Shown here: positions 27,201 through 38,742 of the stretch, piece after piece
Position numbering within the stretch: the first letter of the stretch is position 1
How the letters are laid out: each line of letters starts with the position of its first letter
Source of the DNA: Ptychodera flava
Taxonomy: Eukaryota > Hemichordata > Enteropneusta > Ptychoderidae
DNA: 64,000 nt
Direction of reading: 5' to 3'
Assembly: GCF_041260155.1 (NCBI RefSeq)
Contig: NC_091944.1
Span: 20,402,272-20,466,271, forward strand
Notes under the pieces: generated by a model
The model's database searches: none
Told to the model about the DNA's origin: nothing
What the model saw: the letters and a program-made list of their open reading frames with translations, nothing else
Made by a program: the position numbers and the translations under genes

Positions 27201-28140
27201 CACAAGTGATGGCGATACTCATGTTTTTTGACCAGATGAGGGCGTTGAATGGACATGGCTCTAAGATCACAGTTGGGAAATTCTGGATGGAAAGGAGAAA
27301 GATACTAAAGGTTGAGCTCAGTAATATTCAGAAGCAGAAATAGCCGAAGCCAAAAGAACAAAGAAGACACGGATTGGTGTGACTGAACATCCAACTGAAT
27401 TAACTGGTTGTCCAAATAAGGTTGATGCGGATATAGTGGCCATCAAATGAAATGTATGTGCGCCCCATGTTTCCATACAGTTTACAATTCAGCATGTTTG
27501 AAAACAAACTCATATATATCTGTTAAAATATAACCACTGCAAAAAAAAAACACACAAAGATCAAGAGAATTACTGATATTGAAGTCGTTTTGCAATGCTT
27601 TGGAAAGATAGCTAGGTAAGTGACTGGAATAGTAAAATTCCAGTGCACAACCACTTGATTGTAATTGTAATGGCCCGCAGAATCCTGTAAAATGAGAGGG
27701 GAATTCTAGTATCATTGAGAGAATGACAGCCCAAGACAAAGATATTGAGTGTAATACAAAAACTTTCACATGGCTATATAATTGTTCATCGATTTTGCTT
27801 CTTGGTGCATCTCTAAAGATAGTAAACAGTTGATCAAACCCATTTTAGTTTTCTTACAGCAAAGTGGTTGAAACAATGAATGTCAGTGACACTGGAAAGC
27901 AAACTTAACCCTTTGACCTTGGGGGAAATGTCTGTATGACATCATAGGTCACCGGAGGGGGTGGGTCAGGGTGCAAAGGGTTAAATCTCTTTTCCCTACC
28001 TTCTTACACTTCATGAGGTGATATGGAAATCTCTTTGCTGCAACTCTGTGTACTGGGTCATATGGACACATGAGGAGCTCATCTGGATCCACATCTTGTA
28101 TTGTAGCAATTTTATGGTAATTGGTCACGGCAGCGGTCAT
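21245..28140 (-). CDS. GTSF1-like CHHC zinc-finger protein with RG motif and coiled coil
   Basis: Ten exons on the minus strand: 28000-28140, 27047-27282, 26192-26252, 25545-25622, 24980-25128, 23991-24731, 23341-23387, 22583-22642, 21474-21527 and 21245-21301, all with GT-AG junctions. The first exon encodes a U11-48K-type CHHC finger (C25, H31, H41, C45 in LMCPYDPVH...FPYHLMKC). The second encodes another (CPFNA...[15 protein letters not shown]). Paired CHHC fingers are the hallmark of GTSF1/Asterix, which partners PIWI in piRNA silencing. Unlike GTSF1 (about 170 residues), this protein runs to about 540. The large sixth exon has [10 protein letters not shown], a possible methyl-arginine/Tudor-binding motif. 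The last exons form a basic coiled coil ([15 protein letters not shown]) resembling the C-terminus of PYM. Exon 2 is 236 nt where phases need 238, with apparent one-base losses at a CCC run inside finger 2 and at a GGG run near its end. Start is the first ATG before finger 1. Whether it acts as a true GTSF1 orthologue is inference. Confidence 0.8.
22051..22200 (-). mobile_element. MITE family A, copy 4, partial
   Basis: Starts TTAAGGTAGAATTTGCC and continues with GGGGACAGATATTCC, TGATCTATCACTTGTG and AAAGCTCATGG. The far half is absent; a family B element lies about 20 bp beyond. It sits in the intron between exons 8 and 9 of the GTSF1-like gene. Confidence 0.7.
22222..22312 (+). mobile_element. 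MITE family B, copy 2, TTAA at both ends
   Basis: The best-preserved family B copy, 91 bp, with TTAA at 22222-22225 and 22309-22312. It begins TTAACCCTTTCACCACCATG. It lies directly next to a truncated family A copy. Confidence 0.8.
26423..26451. repeat. Poly(C) tract of 29 bases
   Basis: An uninterrupted homopolymer of C in the intron between exons 2 and 3 of the GTSF1-like gene. Its true length is unreliable for most sequencing methods. Confidence 0.95.
27905..27984. mobile_element. 80-bp TTAA-bounded inverted-repeat element
   Basis: TTAACCCTTTGACC at the left and GGTGCAAAGGGTTAA at the right are inverted copies around a short GC-rich interior. It resembles family B in size and terminus but not in its interior. 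It ends 15 bp from the exon 1 donor of the GTSF1-like gene, inside intron 1. Confidence 0.65.
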
Positions 28141-29183
28141 TTTTCTTATTGATTAGCTATACCTGCAATAGTTAAGACAAATCATATCTTGAGTGCAACG
28201 AACAACTGTGTATACTATCATCTAGGCTGATGTGTGGTGCTACTGATATACCCAGTTCTCCATACTCATGTCAGAAAACAGTTCTAATTTCGAAGCAAGA
28301 TTCAAGTTATGAAATAAATATGCCACAAAGAACCAGATACACAGCTATAGTTTGCCATGAGGTTTGAATCAAATACAATTATGTCATTAGCGTGATTATG
28401 GTCTAAATTCTCACTCACTAGCTTGGGCACTAGTTGTTTGACGAGCTTACCATATTTTGTCTAGGGGTACAGAAAATTTCAAATGAGATCTTGCACATAC
28501 AAGTGGCAAAAGAGATTTTGATAGAAAACTGTTCATCAATAGAAACTAGAAAGGTCAATTTGATTTTTGTTAGTGCAATTTTCTCTGAGACAATATGATG
28601 ATACATATACATAAAGAGTTCCTGGAAGACAACCATGATTTCGGGGTAGAGACATTTATTTGCTGGATTGGAAGTTGAGGGCGCCCCACATAATGAACGA
28701 ACAGCACTGTCAGTGTTTTGATCCATCAATGTCAAAAGGTGGCGAGAGCTGTTGATTAGGTCACAGTGAGCTAAGCAACTTGAAACCAAAACATCTGATG
28801 TGAACGCCACCTCTGACAGAGGTGGTCTGATAGAGACAAGCCATGTAGATAATACTAGCAGATTTTAGTTTGTACATTGATTACACAGCAAACAAGAAAA
28901 TCGCAATGCAGTGTTAGTTGAAGAACAGATCTTACAAGATTATGCTTGAATCAGAGTTATACCAAGTGTTTAGTATCAGACCAATGTTTACGATACTATA
29001 TTAATTATATTATTTGTCAACAACAACCACATTAAATTATCCACTCAACATTTTTGAGGACAATTTTTTTGCCAAGAAACCCATCTGTACAAAACAAACA
29101 GGATGACTTTTGGTAGTGTGTGGTTACAGTGCAGTCCTTCACTTCCTGAGACAAGGTTTGAAAGAAAGCCAGCCATGTTAGCC

Positions 29184-29374
29184 TTAAAGGTATACAGTCA
29201 CCTGTAATCTAAATATGCCCATATATAGCCAAAGGGGCATTCCTTGGTATTCTAAATGCCCATGTGAGGGCGCTGTTTTTAAAAAGTGGCCACTCGCTTA
29301 AAATTTGTGATTGGTTAGATTTTTTTTCCATGGTAACTGTGGCAAAATTGGAATAGGTGACAGTATACCATTAA
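29184..29374 (+). mobile_element. MITE family C, copy 2, TTAA at both ends
   Basis: TTAA at 29184-29187 and 29371-29374 flank GGTATACAGTCACCTGT and its inverted partner AGGTGACAGTATACC. The interior aligns throughout with the copy at 19762-19949. Confidence 0.8.
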
Positions 29375-31540
29375 CCAACAAATTTACAGAAACAGTGCAG
29401 CGCACATTTTTGACAGGAACCTGATACTCATTCAATGATTTATCATATACCATATGGTTGTCATGCATGTCTGCCAAAACTTTCAAACTACTTTGTACTA
29501 AAGGAGGTCATTTTACTACACTGAGACAATTTTTGTTCTGTAAACTTTCACTCACGTGTCAACTGGCTACAGTGTACAGTTGTAAGCAACCAACATTTGA
29601 GACTTACTTTCAAAAGTGTAGGCATCAGGGAGAATTTTTAGTAACATTTAAGTCCTCAGCAATAACTTGTATAATTTGGGTGACAATAACATTACATTTT
29701 CAAAGGTTCATGAAGGTAAAAAGTCAAGATACAGAAGCTGGTGCCTTATATAAATTAATCACTGTTGTGATTAACTTCCAAATAAAGCTGTAAACATGAA
29801 TTTATGCTCTGGACAAATTTAGTTAGTGCTTGGCACTTTGCTATTGATATATGTGAATTCAATCATTTGATGGTGAAGGCTCTTTACATCTCCCTGCCAG
29901 TCTTTTGCGCCCCGTTTATAAATCCTGACCTTGGAAAAACTAAAAGACCAGTATAAATACAGCATATGCATGCACATCTTCATTATTTTCGACACTGAAC
30001 TCTCTAACAGTTGCAAGAGCTTAGTGGTCCAGCACTTTTCTACCAACTGCAAGCATTGCAAATTTGTGTTTGCTGGCTTAGAGACTCTGAAGAGCAGCCA
30101 CTGATGTCACGTGGATGAAAAAATTGTTTGTAAACAGAAGACCCTTTTCCTGCCAAACAGTATCACTCTCCCATCTGCCAAGTCAGAAAAAAGCGGTTTG
30201 GAGCCAAAACCTTACATATTTTCACCCACATGGCTTGGTCTGTGATAGCAGACAATACATGCATCTGTTTTCAGGGACCTTCCAAATGTTCAAGTTTTTG
30301 TTAAAATGCACCATATGGGGCATGTTGTGCTACACTATTTATAACCAGCTTGACCTGGAGGTAAAATATAGCGATAATCACTCACGATATATTACATGCA
30401 ACTGATTTCAGTCTGTCTGTTGAAAGAGAAGCTGTGTCAAATGCTAGTGAAGTGTGTCTCCTCTACAGCTGTACAGCCAGCTTGATGCACTACTAGTGCT
30501 TTTTAGAAAGTTTCTGGCGCAAAATTTGTTTGCATAGTACATGTATTGGTTTGCAGCTGACTGAAATACTTAAATTTACTCACAGGGTTCAGAAATGTTG
30601 AAAGTTTTAAGTTATGTTGTATCACAGACCATGGTGGTAACCTCTGTGCACGGGCTACAAGTAAGCTCTACAGTCACTTACAGGTGCAGAGGAGACAAAT
30701 CCATGCCAATTTAAATTGACTGCACACAAGGTGTCATTGAACAGTGCAGTACGAGTTCTGGCATCGTAAGTTATACACTAAATACATGTATTACTAGTAT
30801 TATTACAGCTTTGTGAATACCACTGCCAGTGAATTTTTGGAATGTACTCCTTCCAGGCTCACAATGACATAAAGCAAACTTTGCACTCCATTATGTACTC
30901 TACCATGGTTCCATGCTCTAGCTCCATGTGCCGTGCAAAGTTTCCTTTCGTCCATTATTCTTGTCGGGGTATAGTAAACGTATTTGATTGTGAATTAAAA
31001 ATTAACTTGAGGTGGATATCTATTGGCTGACAAGCGAATCGCACAAAATCGGGTAGAAGTTTATTCAGCAGAGGCCAGGAATAAACGAGACGAATCTGAG
31101 AGACTCTTCAGAAGAAGGGCCAATCATGGTCAAACACGAGAAATTGGAACTACTTGATACCCAAGACAAACAACGAATTGAACCTGTATGGATGCACAAA
31201 GCGAGAGCTGCGGTCAAATTTCGAAATTTGCAATTCAAAATATTTACACTAACCATCACGCTGTAACAGGGTACCCTGCAAATGTTACCTCATTCGTGGT
31301 TACGTCAGCGGTGGGGTTCTACCTCAAACTTGAGTGTTACAATACAATGTAAGGATGGGATATCGACCAACTTATCGCGAAAAGTCTGAACGTCCCGCAC
31401 AATAAGTTCTTAGAAAACACAAATTCTGCTCCCGATACTCAAAATTTGACAGCCATGGACGATAAGTTTGATTTTTACGGGAGAAAAGCGACCTTTCTTC
31501 GATCGAGGATCAACATCACAAACGTCCATCCACCCACATC

Positions 31541-31876
31541 ATGTGCTTCGACTTTCTCACACACATCATGGCATGGTTTCACAAGAAAAGTACCCTTTCA
31601 TCCAACAAAATCTACATATATGGCAGAAATCTACTTACAGAGCAATTTATATGTCCCGGTCAAAACTTGCGTCTTAGAAAACTAGTAAACAGTAGGAAGA
31701 ACCTCGCAACATCACCAAGGTACTATAGGCTCGCTTGGAGAAGTATTTCACAGGACGACAATGACGCTCCAACTGTCCGATTGTGGCGCATTGTCTTTGC
31801 GCATAAACTTTGGAAGAACGAATGTTCTATAACAGGGAGATATTTGACGGCTGTAGCGCATGTATTAATTCGATAG
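31541..31876 (+). pseudogene. Possible relic of a LINE ORF1-type (FP-like) C-terminal domain
   Basis: One frame reads KKSTLSSNKIYIYGRNLLTE and, further on, YYRLAWRSISQDDNDAPTVRL. This resembles the pattern found at the C-terminus of some LINE ORF1 proteins (an IYINENLT-like stretch, then a W..G-type core and a charged tail ending in VRL). No reverse transcriptase lies nearby and the frame has no clear start, so the call is tentative. Confidence 0.25.
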
Positions 31877-32103
31877 AATTCCTTCTGGGCATCCTTAAAG
31901 TGATTATCAATATTTTTGAAAATAATTTAGCGATTTTTGGAAATAAAGTTCGTCATTGTCATTGCGTTCACAAAACTTTTCATACTTTCAATCAGTAGTG
32001 TTCACTCAGCACTCACCCATGTCAGAAATGGTTGCGCCATAGTATTTAAATGCATAATCAGAGATAGATCTGTAGATGGCCCGGGCTGAGCCGGAAATTT
32101 TTG

Positions 32104-32111
32104 TGACGTCA
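32104..32111. promoter_or_regulatory. CRE palindrome TGACGTCA
   Basis: A perfect CREB/ATF-type site in the divergent region, about 750 bp before the MRNIP start codon. Function is inferred from the motif only. Confidence 0.35.
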
Positions 32112-32251
32112 GGGCGTTAGATCTCGTTTGATTGGCTGTCCTCACGTTCGCGGGCAACTTCATGTACCACATCCCACTCCCGACAGGAATGTAAACAAGT
32201 GCACTACTGTACTGGAAGAACTAGTAGGTAACTACATGGAGCTAGACACGG

Positions 32252-32285
32252 ATGGATGTACAAAGATCTATGTTTGTACATCCAT
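32252..32285. repeat. Perfect 13-bp hairpin
   Basis: ATGGATGTACAAA at 32252-32264 and its exact reverse complement at 32273-32285 are separated by 8 nt. It is the first of three hairpins upstream of MRNIP. Confidence 0.85.
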
Positions 32286-32510
32286 GGTAACTGTGTGGTG
32301 AAATAATGCCATTTACTACTGATTTGCTTATTTCATCGCCACCTGTTCTGTCTTCACCTTGTCTTTCCCTTTGATGCGATTCACAGCCATTTTCAGCTCC
32401 CTCCGCATCTGACCCAACGTGCCTCGGTGGTCAACTTCTGCTCGGTGTTCCTTGTTGTTCTGGGGTCAGCATCACTGTCGTCGACAGTGACACTTCTGTG
32501 TTGGAAAGGA

Positions 32511-32562
32511 CAGTCGCTTGTGGTTCGATACAAGGCGCGGCATATCGAACCACTAGCGACTG
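32511..32562. repeat. 20-bp hairpin, one mismatch
   Basis: CAGTCGCTTGTGGTTCGATA at 32511-32530 pairs with 32543-32562 across a 12-nt loop at 19 of 20 positions. A perfect 9-bp hairpin (TCACTGTCG / CGACAGTGA) lies just before it at 32472-32490. Confidence 0.85.
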
Positions 32563-32662
32563 TGTTGGGAAGTACACCAGTGGCTGAAGCTGCAGTACAG
32601 TAGCTCGACGTTTGGACTGTGCCTAGGGTGTGTGGGTCGGACGGCAAAACCAACTGTTTTGC

Positions 32663-32762
32663 GCACAGGCACGAAACACGTCGCTTCGTGATCGGTACTG
32701 ATTCACAGTGAACAGAGAGAGAATTAGTACCAATCGCAAAGCGACGTGTGTAGTGCCTGTGC
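32663..32762. repeat. 37-bp hairpin before MRNIP
   Basis: Arms at 32663-32699 and 32726-32762 match at about 32 of 37 positions, with outer ends GCACAGGCAC / GTGCCTGTGC perfect. The right arm ends 95 bp before the MRNIP start codon, so it may fall in the promoter or 5' untranslated region. Confidence 0.8.
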
Positions 32763-32857
32763 TTCAAACAAGTACATCAGGAAAACTAATTTATCATTTG
32801 AGACAATTGACCATGTGTCATGCTTACTTATCTCTGCAGCTTAGTAAACAACTAATC

Positions 32858-35800
32858 ATGGGTCAAGAGTTCAATGTCCTGAGATGTTACCAATGTAATG
32901 TCTTTCAAGTACATCCAGTAAAGAAGAGCAAGAAGTGGGCATGTAAAATGTGTGGAGCAAAACAATCCTTGAAAAGGTATTCTTTCCAGCCGTGCTCACT
33001 TCATGATAATATCGTGGAGGTAGAAAGAAAGATTATGCACTGCATTCATTTTAATTTTGTTTTGCTCTTAGGGCGATATTTTTACATTTTTTCTAAGATC
33101 ATATGGAAATCCTCAGAATTTGTTCTGTAAGAGACTGCCTGAATATGAAATGCCTCTTATTGTGGACACTTTGTAAAATATCAACTCTCACGTCATCAGT
33201 AACGATGTAACTAGTGGGAGATTTTGCTGGTTTTTAAACAATATTTTAAAAAGATTTCTCTCACAACCTTTGTACTTTACCAAAGAAATCGAAGGAAATT
33301 TTTTATCTCTGGCTACGAGGAAGATTACTAAATGCTAACTCTTGAAGATACTTGTAAACAGATTTTATTCAAGAATTAAGATTCTTAAAGGGTCTGTGAT
33401 CGGCTAATGGCTGTCAATGACAATCACACATTTTTAATGAAAGTCACATTTCAAACAAATTTCATTGAAAGAAGTAATGTAACGTGATAGCTTAAAGGGA
33501 GATGGTGTAATTATGAGTGTGTGTGGTGGACTGTGTGCACACGTAATATCTTTTTACTACACAGTGTCAGCTCCTGATATTCCACTAATGCAGTGGATCA
33601 AAATGAGCAGGTACTTTTCGGTGAACCACTGTACAGGATCATCCAGGAGTAAGCTTTACATACCGTATTTCTTACTGTGTACAGATTTATGGCCAAGGAA
33701 CAGGGGCAGACTGCAGAAGACACGTTCAGAAGTTAAACATGATGAGAGGCGACATGAAAGAAGAAGAAAGCACCATGAGAGATGAAGATCAAGGTGATCA
33801 TGGGGAAATTTGGGAAAATTCTGAAAATGATGACAGTAACAATGACTATTCTCAGGTAAGGAAATCTTGAAAAAAATACCCTGGTCTTATACATAAACAA
33901 TTTTGATGTGAGAAAGGCTTTTTTCAGTCAAACATGTTTACATGTAAGACAGAGCCTTTGCAAACCTTGTATTTGTACTTGAAAAATTACTTTTTAAAGA
34001 GCATTTCTTAACGTTGTACTATATTCATAGTGCCCGTTGTTATGTGAATTGATAAAAGTTTCACTGTCAAAATTCATGCTTTAGATATGCTGTACCAGCC
34101 TATTAGGCTGGACTGTGGTTACGCTAGAGTAATCATGATGAATGGACCTTGCTATTCTACAGCATAGCCAATACCGGAGAAATTTTGAATTCAAGTTTGC
34201 AAATATCTTTTTACAAACACTTCAAAGACAAAATTAGTTTTAATTGGTACAATTAAAGAGAAACAAATTTACAATGAAGTACCTGGCTTTTTAGGTATTT
34301 TAATGTTTCTACATTTGTTTTATTCATCTTAAAAAAAAATAAATTGAGAAAATTACAAATTGCAAAGATTTGATAAGGCCCGCATGTTTTTAGATGACTA
34401 AAAAATCCCATTCATTGTTTTCAGAATTCTTCTGAACCAATGAGTTCTGAAACCAAATGGACACAGTTTCTTGATGCTGATCAAGATGAAGGTGCTTGTC
34501 ATGATTACAATGAAGAAGATGGAATCTCGTACACTACCAATAGAAAAGACTTTGATAATACTCGTAAAGCAAACCGCAGAGAATGGAGAAAGAGGTCAGT
34601 GAAATCTGTATTTAACAATAAGGAGACCTTTTGAAATGTCAAATGTGTCGTTGTAATGCAGAGGTATGGCTGTGTGCTTTACAGACAGGTAAAATAATAT
34701 AGAACTTTAACTTTTGCCCATTGGAAAAGAGAGGTATAATGATTAGGGAGGTACAGTTTGACTTTACGCAAAAATTTAAAAGATTTCTGAACTATTTTTA
34801 GTTTATTCTGTAATTTCTTGAAACTTCCTCCACACACACCTATAGCAACATACATGTATGTAATGTGTGCATAAGTGAAAACACACGTATTTCAGTGAAT
34901 GGATTACTCTTTAGAACGGCAATGAAATTCACTCTGACAGCACACCTGGGAATTGTCCATAAAGACAGGTTGCACTCTATCAGGGCAATATCTTATAGCT
35001 CTTATTTTTGAAAATCACTACATTGCGTTGACCCTTGAAGAAGGTGAAGTAAATAAAATCACCTAGGAGACATAGCTGATTCTGATTCTGTCATCGTTGA
35101 AAGTTCTCAAGGAAGTGGTACTTTTGATTGTATTTCAATGAATTTGGATAACCTTATATTTTGAAACCGTATCGCGTAATCCATAATTCATGGCAGGAAA
35201 TGGGAGAGATCCTGGTCAGCATCAGAATCCAAAGGAAATTGGAAGTATGGAAGAAAACGGTCAAGAGGAGAAGACACTACTGATAGTTGCTATCAGGTAC
35301 ATCATATTTATTACTGTAATGCAGTACACTGCTATTATCAATCAATAAAAGTTGCCAATTGTTTAATAGTGTTCTGTAAGATTTACCATTATCAAAACTT
35401 GTCAGATGCCCTTAAAAACCTTGACCCAGCATTATTTTAATAAAAAATAGAATTATCTTTTCACCTTCATTTTCTTTGGTAGAAGTTCAACTTAAGCATA
35501 GAAAACAATGAGATACGGCAAATCCATTTCTGGTGAAAGTGCGATTTTCATTGGTTTAGTGCTTTGAATTTTTAATAGTCAGCATGTTATCAGGACACGA
35601 ACATTGATCGCCCTGATGATTACTCTTTACCAATATGTTTTCATTGTCTCTGTATTTATTTGATATGTTCTCAGGATTCAGAAAGAACAGTTTACCAGAC
35701 AAAATCTAAGCAAGCCTTTCTTCAGAGAAACACAACCGTCAGTGACCATTCATATCTTCAGGGGATTAAAAACACATCAGATGATGATGTATCTGTGAGG

Positions 35801-36382
35801 TGTGTGAGCAGTGATGGAAAATCCAGGAAGAGTGACCATAGACCAACCTTCATGGCCATGGAAAAACCCAAGTCTCCTTTAAACCAAAAGCCTGAAACCC
35901 CTGCTACTGCAAATTCAAAGTGGAGTGCATTTCTGTCAGTTTGTGAAGATGGGGATTCTCAGCAAGAAGCACAGCATTCTGGTCTTGATTCAGACAGTGA
36001 AAGCTCCCAATACGCATCAAATGCTGGCAGTATTAATGTAAGAAATAGTGGCCAAAATCAGTTCTGTTCCAAGCAGGGTGTTATTGAATCAAACATCTCA
36101 AAGTGGGACATGTTTGTCAGGAAAGACCTGTCTCATTCAATGGCCACTCACAGCCAAACATTGGATGACTGCACCAAAGGACACCGAAACAGGGATTTTG
36201 AAGTTTCTTCTTCATTTCCCACATGCAACATTACTCCCGCAGTACGTGACATCAGCCGTATAGGGAAATTTATTGGAAAAGACAAGGTCAATAAAACAAA
36301 TCTAACTGTATCATCTACTAATTTGAAAAGCACATTTGAAGTTGATGACGAACTTGACAGTATTTTGAATGACCTTGAGTGA
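32858..36382 (+). CDS. MRNIP: MRN complex-interacting protein
   Basis: Five exons: 32858 to 32976 or 33019, 33685-33855, 34425-34594, 35197-35296 and 35675-36382. The N-terminus ([20 protein letters not shown], then CKMCGAKQS) is the zinc-binding four-Cys module of MRNIP, and exon 2 ([17 protein letters not shown]) is its most conserved block. In vertebrates MRNIP binds MRE11-RAD50-NBS1 and promotes ATM signalling at double-strand breaks. The rest is low-complexity and acidic. It carries three S/T-K-W-x-x-F modules (TKWTQF, SKWSAF, SKWDMF) and a basic RKRSRG patch, also seen in the human protein, and ends with an acidic [10 protein letters not shown] tail. The length is about 422-436 residues against 343 in human. 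The donor at 32976 gives the family-like junction but is one base out of phase; the donor at 33019 keeps phase but adds 14 residues. Confidence 0.9.
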
Positions 36383-38742
36383 TGTGGTCATAAAATGGAT
36401 TGCAGGGATATATGTGTCTCTAAGCCTGAAAGTTCACGAATGTTCATGGTCAGAACTTCCGGTAATATGAAGCAGGTACTGCCAAACAAAATTTAAAGTA
36501 AAAATGTCACTCTGGTAAATCAAAACCTCTGGATGCTTCTCAAAAATTCTGTTGGGTTTCATCTTATTTTGTGCTATTTCCATGATATCGGTTCAGCATC
36601 TTATTTTGTGTTCCAAGAGGCAACATGGCAACTTTTAAAAAATATGGAGCTTATTCATTTTTTTCTCATGAAAGTGCATATTTTGTTCTGTTGATGTCAT
36701 CAGTTTTGTGTTTTCTTCTTATTTTGTCCCATAAAATATGACAGTCCTCTCAAATTTCTCACATGAAGCAAAACCAACTTCATCAAAAGTAACTTACTAT
36801 GTCCCTTTGTTCAGTAATCATACAACCAATAACAGACCATGTATCACATATACTCAAGTGCCCTAAAACTCAATGAAGTAAACATGCTGGCTTTGACCAT
36901 GCTCATGGAAATAATTGTAGACAAGACATAAGTTACAGATTCTCCTCTTTTCTGTACATGACCATAGGCAAAGCTTAATTTGTATTGTAAGTCAACTACT
37001 TTTAGATTTTTTCAACTGTGTGCAATGTACTCATGGATATTCATATAAACTGAGACACTGTTGAAAGGTTGAGTCGCTGAGTGACCCCATTGAATTCCAT
37101 GTCAGTGCTTGGCTAGAAATGATGCCAGGCAGTGATGCCAATAAAAGTCCAACCTGATATGTATAGTTGTATATATGTATAGCTGAAGTCATCAGCTCTT
37201 GTATGTAAATAGGTTTTTAGGTTATCCAGGGGAAGAGTTCAAACTTATCTTGTGGAATTCTTGATCGTTGGCAATATTCTGTCTCAAAACCAAGCCATGA
37301 TTGTTACATTGTGACAAAATACTCTTTTGTAGAATCATTTGTACAACCATTGAATCATGTGGTGCTGAAAACAGTGTCCTGTCATATAGCTACAGGCATG
37401 TGTATATATCCTATGAGAAAACTGTCCAATAAAACCACATTTTAATATTTTGGGTTATATTTTTTGTGAGTTTGAACAGCTTACCCGCCTATCTTTCGAA
37501 ATTTTGAGTGAATGTGAAACAAATATTTACCATAGTTTTACTGAAAAGTCACCAACCTTTAGATTTTTGTTGTGAAGATTGCTTTGTAACTACAGCATAC
37601 TGCAGAATTAGTCTGCTCATGTGCACTGGCTCAGAAAGTTACATCTGATTGGTTGATTGTCACTATTTATAGCAAGTTAGGGAGTCTATTGTGTATAATT
37701 CGATTATAAGGGTAAGATACAGCCAATCATTATATAACCGCTTTAGAATCTGAGATTCTGCACATTAGCCCGAATTAGTTTGGCTTAGTGGTTGTTATGT
37801 CAGGAATGGTTTTGTGAAGCACTGTGCTCTTGGCAAAAGAATTCAAGAATTCTAAGATATTTAATTGTGACTTGTCAAAAGTGCAAGTACTCCATAATAT
37901 AGTATTCAAACTACATAGGCAACTGTCTATAGTGGCAATCACATCAGATTTAGTATTAGATGCTTTGGTACTAAAACATTAAAAAGTTCAAAGTGTGTTA
38001 TTTTTCGAGTGAGCTGTGTTTACTAATACAAAAACATGACTCTACTTGACAAACATTGCATAGGGCCCCTATATTTAAGCTCCTCCCCAAATAGCAAGTG
38101 GTACATCCATAAACAGTTTGAGAATATTCCTCCATTATCAAAACTTTGCAGTCTCCTGTGGTGCGCCCTCAACGACAGTTCCAAAGTTCTTTGTATGCGT
38201 GCAATCACGTCAATTTCCTGACCATATACTCTGATGGTCAGGCTGACATTCGTGTTGTTTCAACGAATTCTATGTCTCTACTCTGGCGGTATCAAAAGAC
38301 AATCAACTGTTCCTCTGTGCACAGGTGAAAAACAACGGAAAAGAACAAGGGATGCGGCAGGTTTTCCAAAACCCTCTAACTCGTCATATATTTTTTGGTT
38401 GGCTGGCACGATTGAAAGATAAAAAAAAATGATAAACAAAATTATGCAAACCTTTAATCAAAAGATTAGTAAAAAATATATCCTCCGTGTGAGAAAGTCT
38501 CGTGCGGCCTTATATGTGCAATAATTTTTACGAATGCGCGATTAATGCTTTGTTGAAAACCGCCAGTAGCTTAGGTAGTCCGAGTTAGGGAATCCCACAA
38601 ACCGCTGTTGTACACATGTCACACAAAACTTAGTGCACCGGTACGTTAGGCGTTCGATTCTTCGATGAACTCGTTATAATGCCATCCGTCGACCTTGCTC
38701 ACCGAATTTTGACTGGCAAACGATGTAACCGCCACACTCAGA
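36383..38742. other. MRNIP 3' region and intergenic DNA
   Basis: Likely 3' untranslated sequence follows the MRNIP stop, with poly(A) signals AATAAA at 37140-37145 and 37428-37433. Beyond about 37450 no exon is recognised. A perfect hairpin CCTGACCAT / ATGGTCAGG lies near 38217-38242. The last few hundred bases become GC-richer, as expected before the next gene. Confidence 0.5.
37428..37433 (+). terminator. Candidate MRNIP poly(A) signal
   Basis: AATAAA about 1.05 kb after the stop; an earlier copy lies at 37140-37145. Either could be used. Confidence 0.45.

Larger units (their letters stand above)
28141..32857. other. Divergent upstream region between GTSF1-like and MRNIP
   Basis: The start codons of the two genes face away from each other across 4.7 kb. 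No coding exon of either gene was found here, but 5' untranslated exons are likely. The stretch holds a family C element, a possible LINE ORF1 relic, a CRE at 32104-32111 and a group of hairpins at 32252-32762. A perfect 9-bp hairpin (CCACCTCTG / CAGAGGTGG) is at 28807-28825. Confidence 0.5.

Noticed and set aside
28430-28810. 126-codon minus-strand open frame upstream of the GTSF1-like start
   Set aside because: It has no ATG at its head, no known domain and no link by phase to the GTSF1-like exons. It could be an untranslated exon, but this is unsupported.
32393-32767. 124-codon minus-strand open frame
   Set aside because: It runs through the hairpin cluster and overlaps the MRNIP upstream region; composition and lack of a domain suggest chance.
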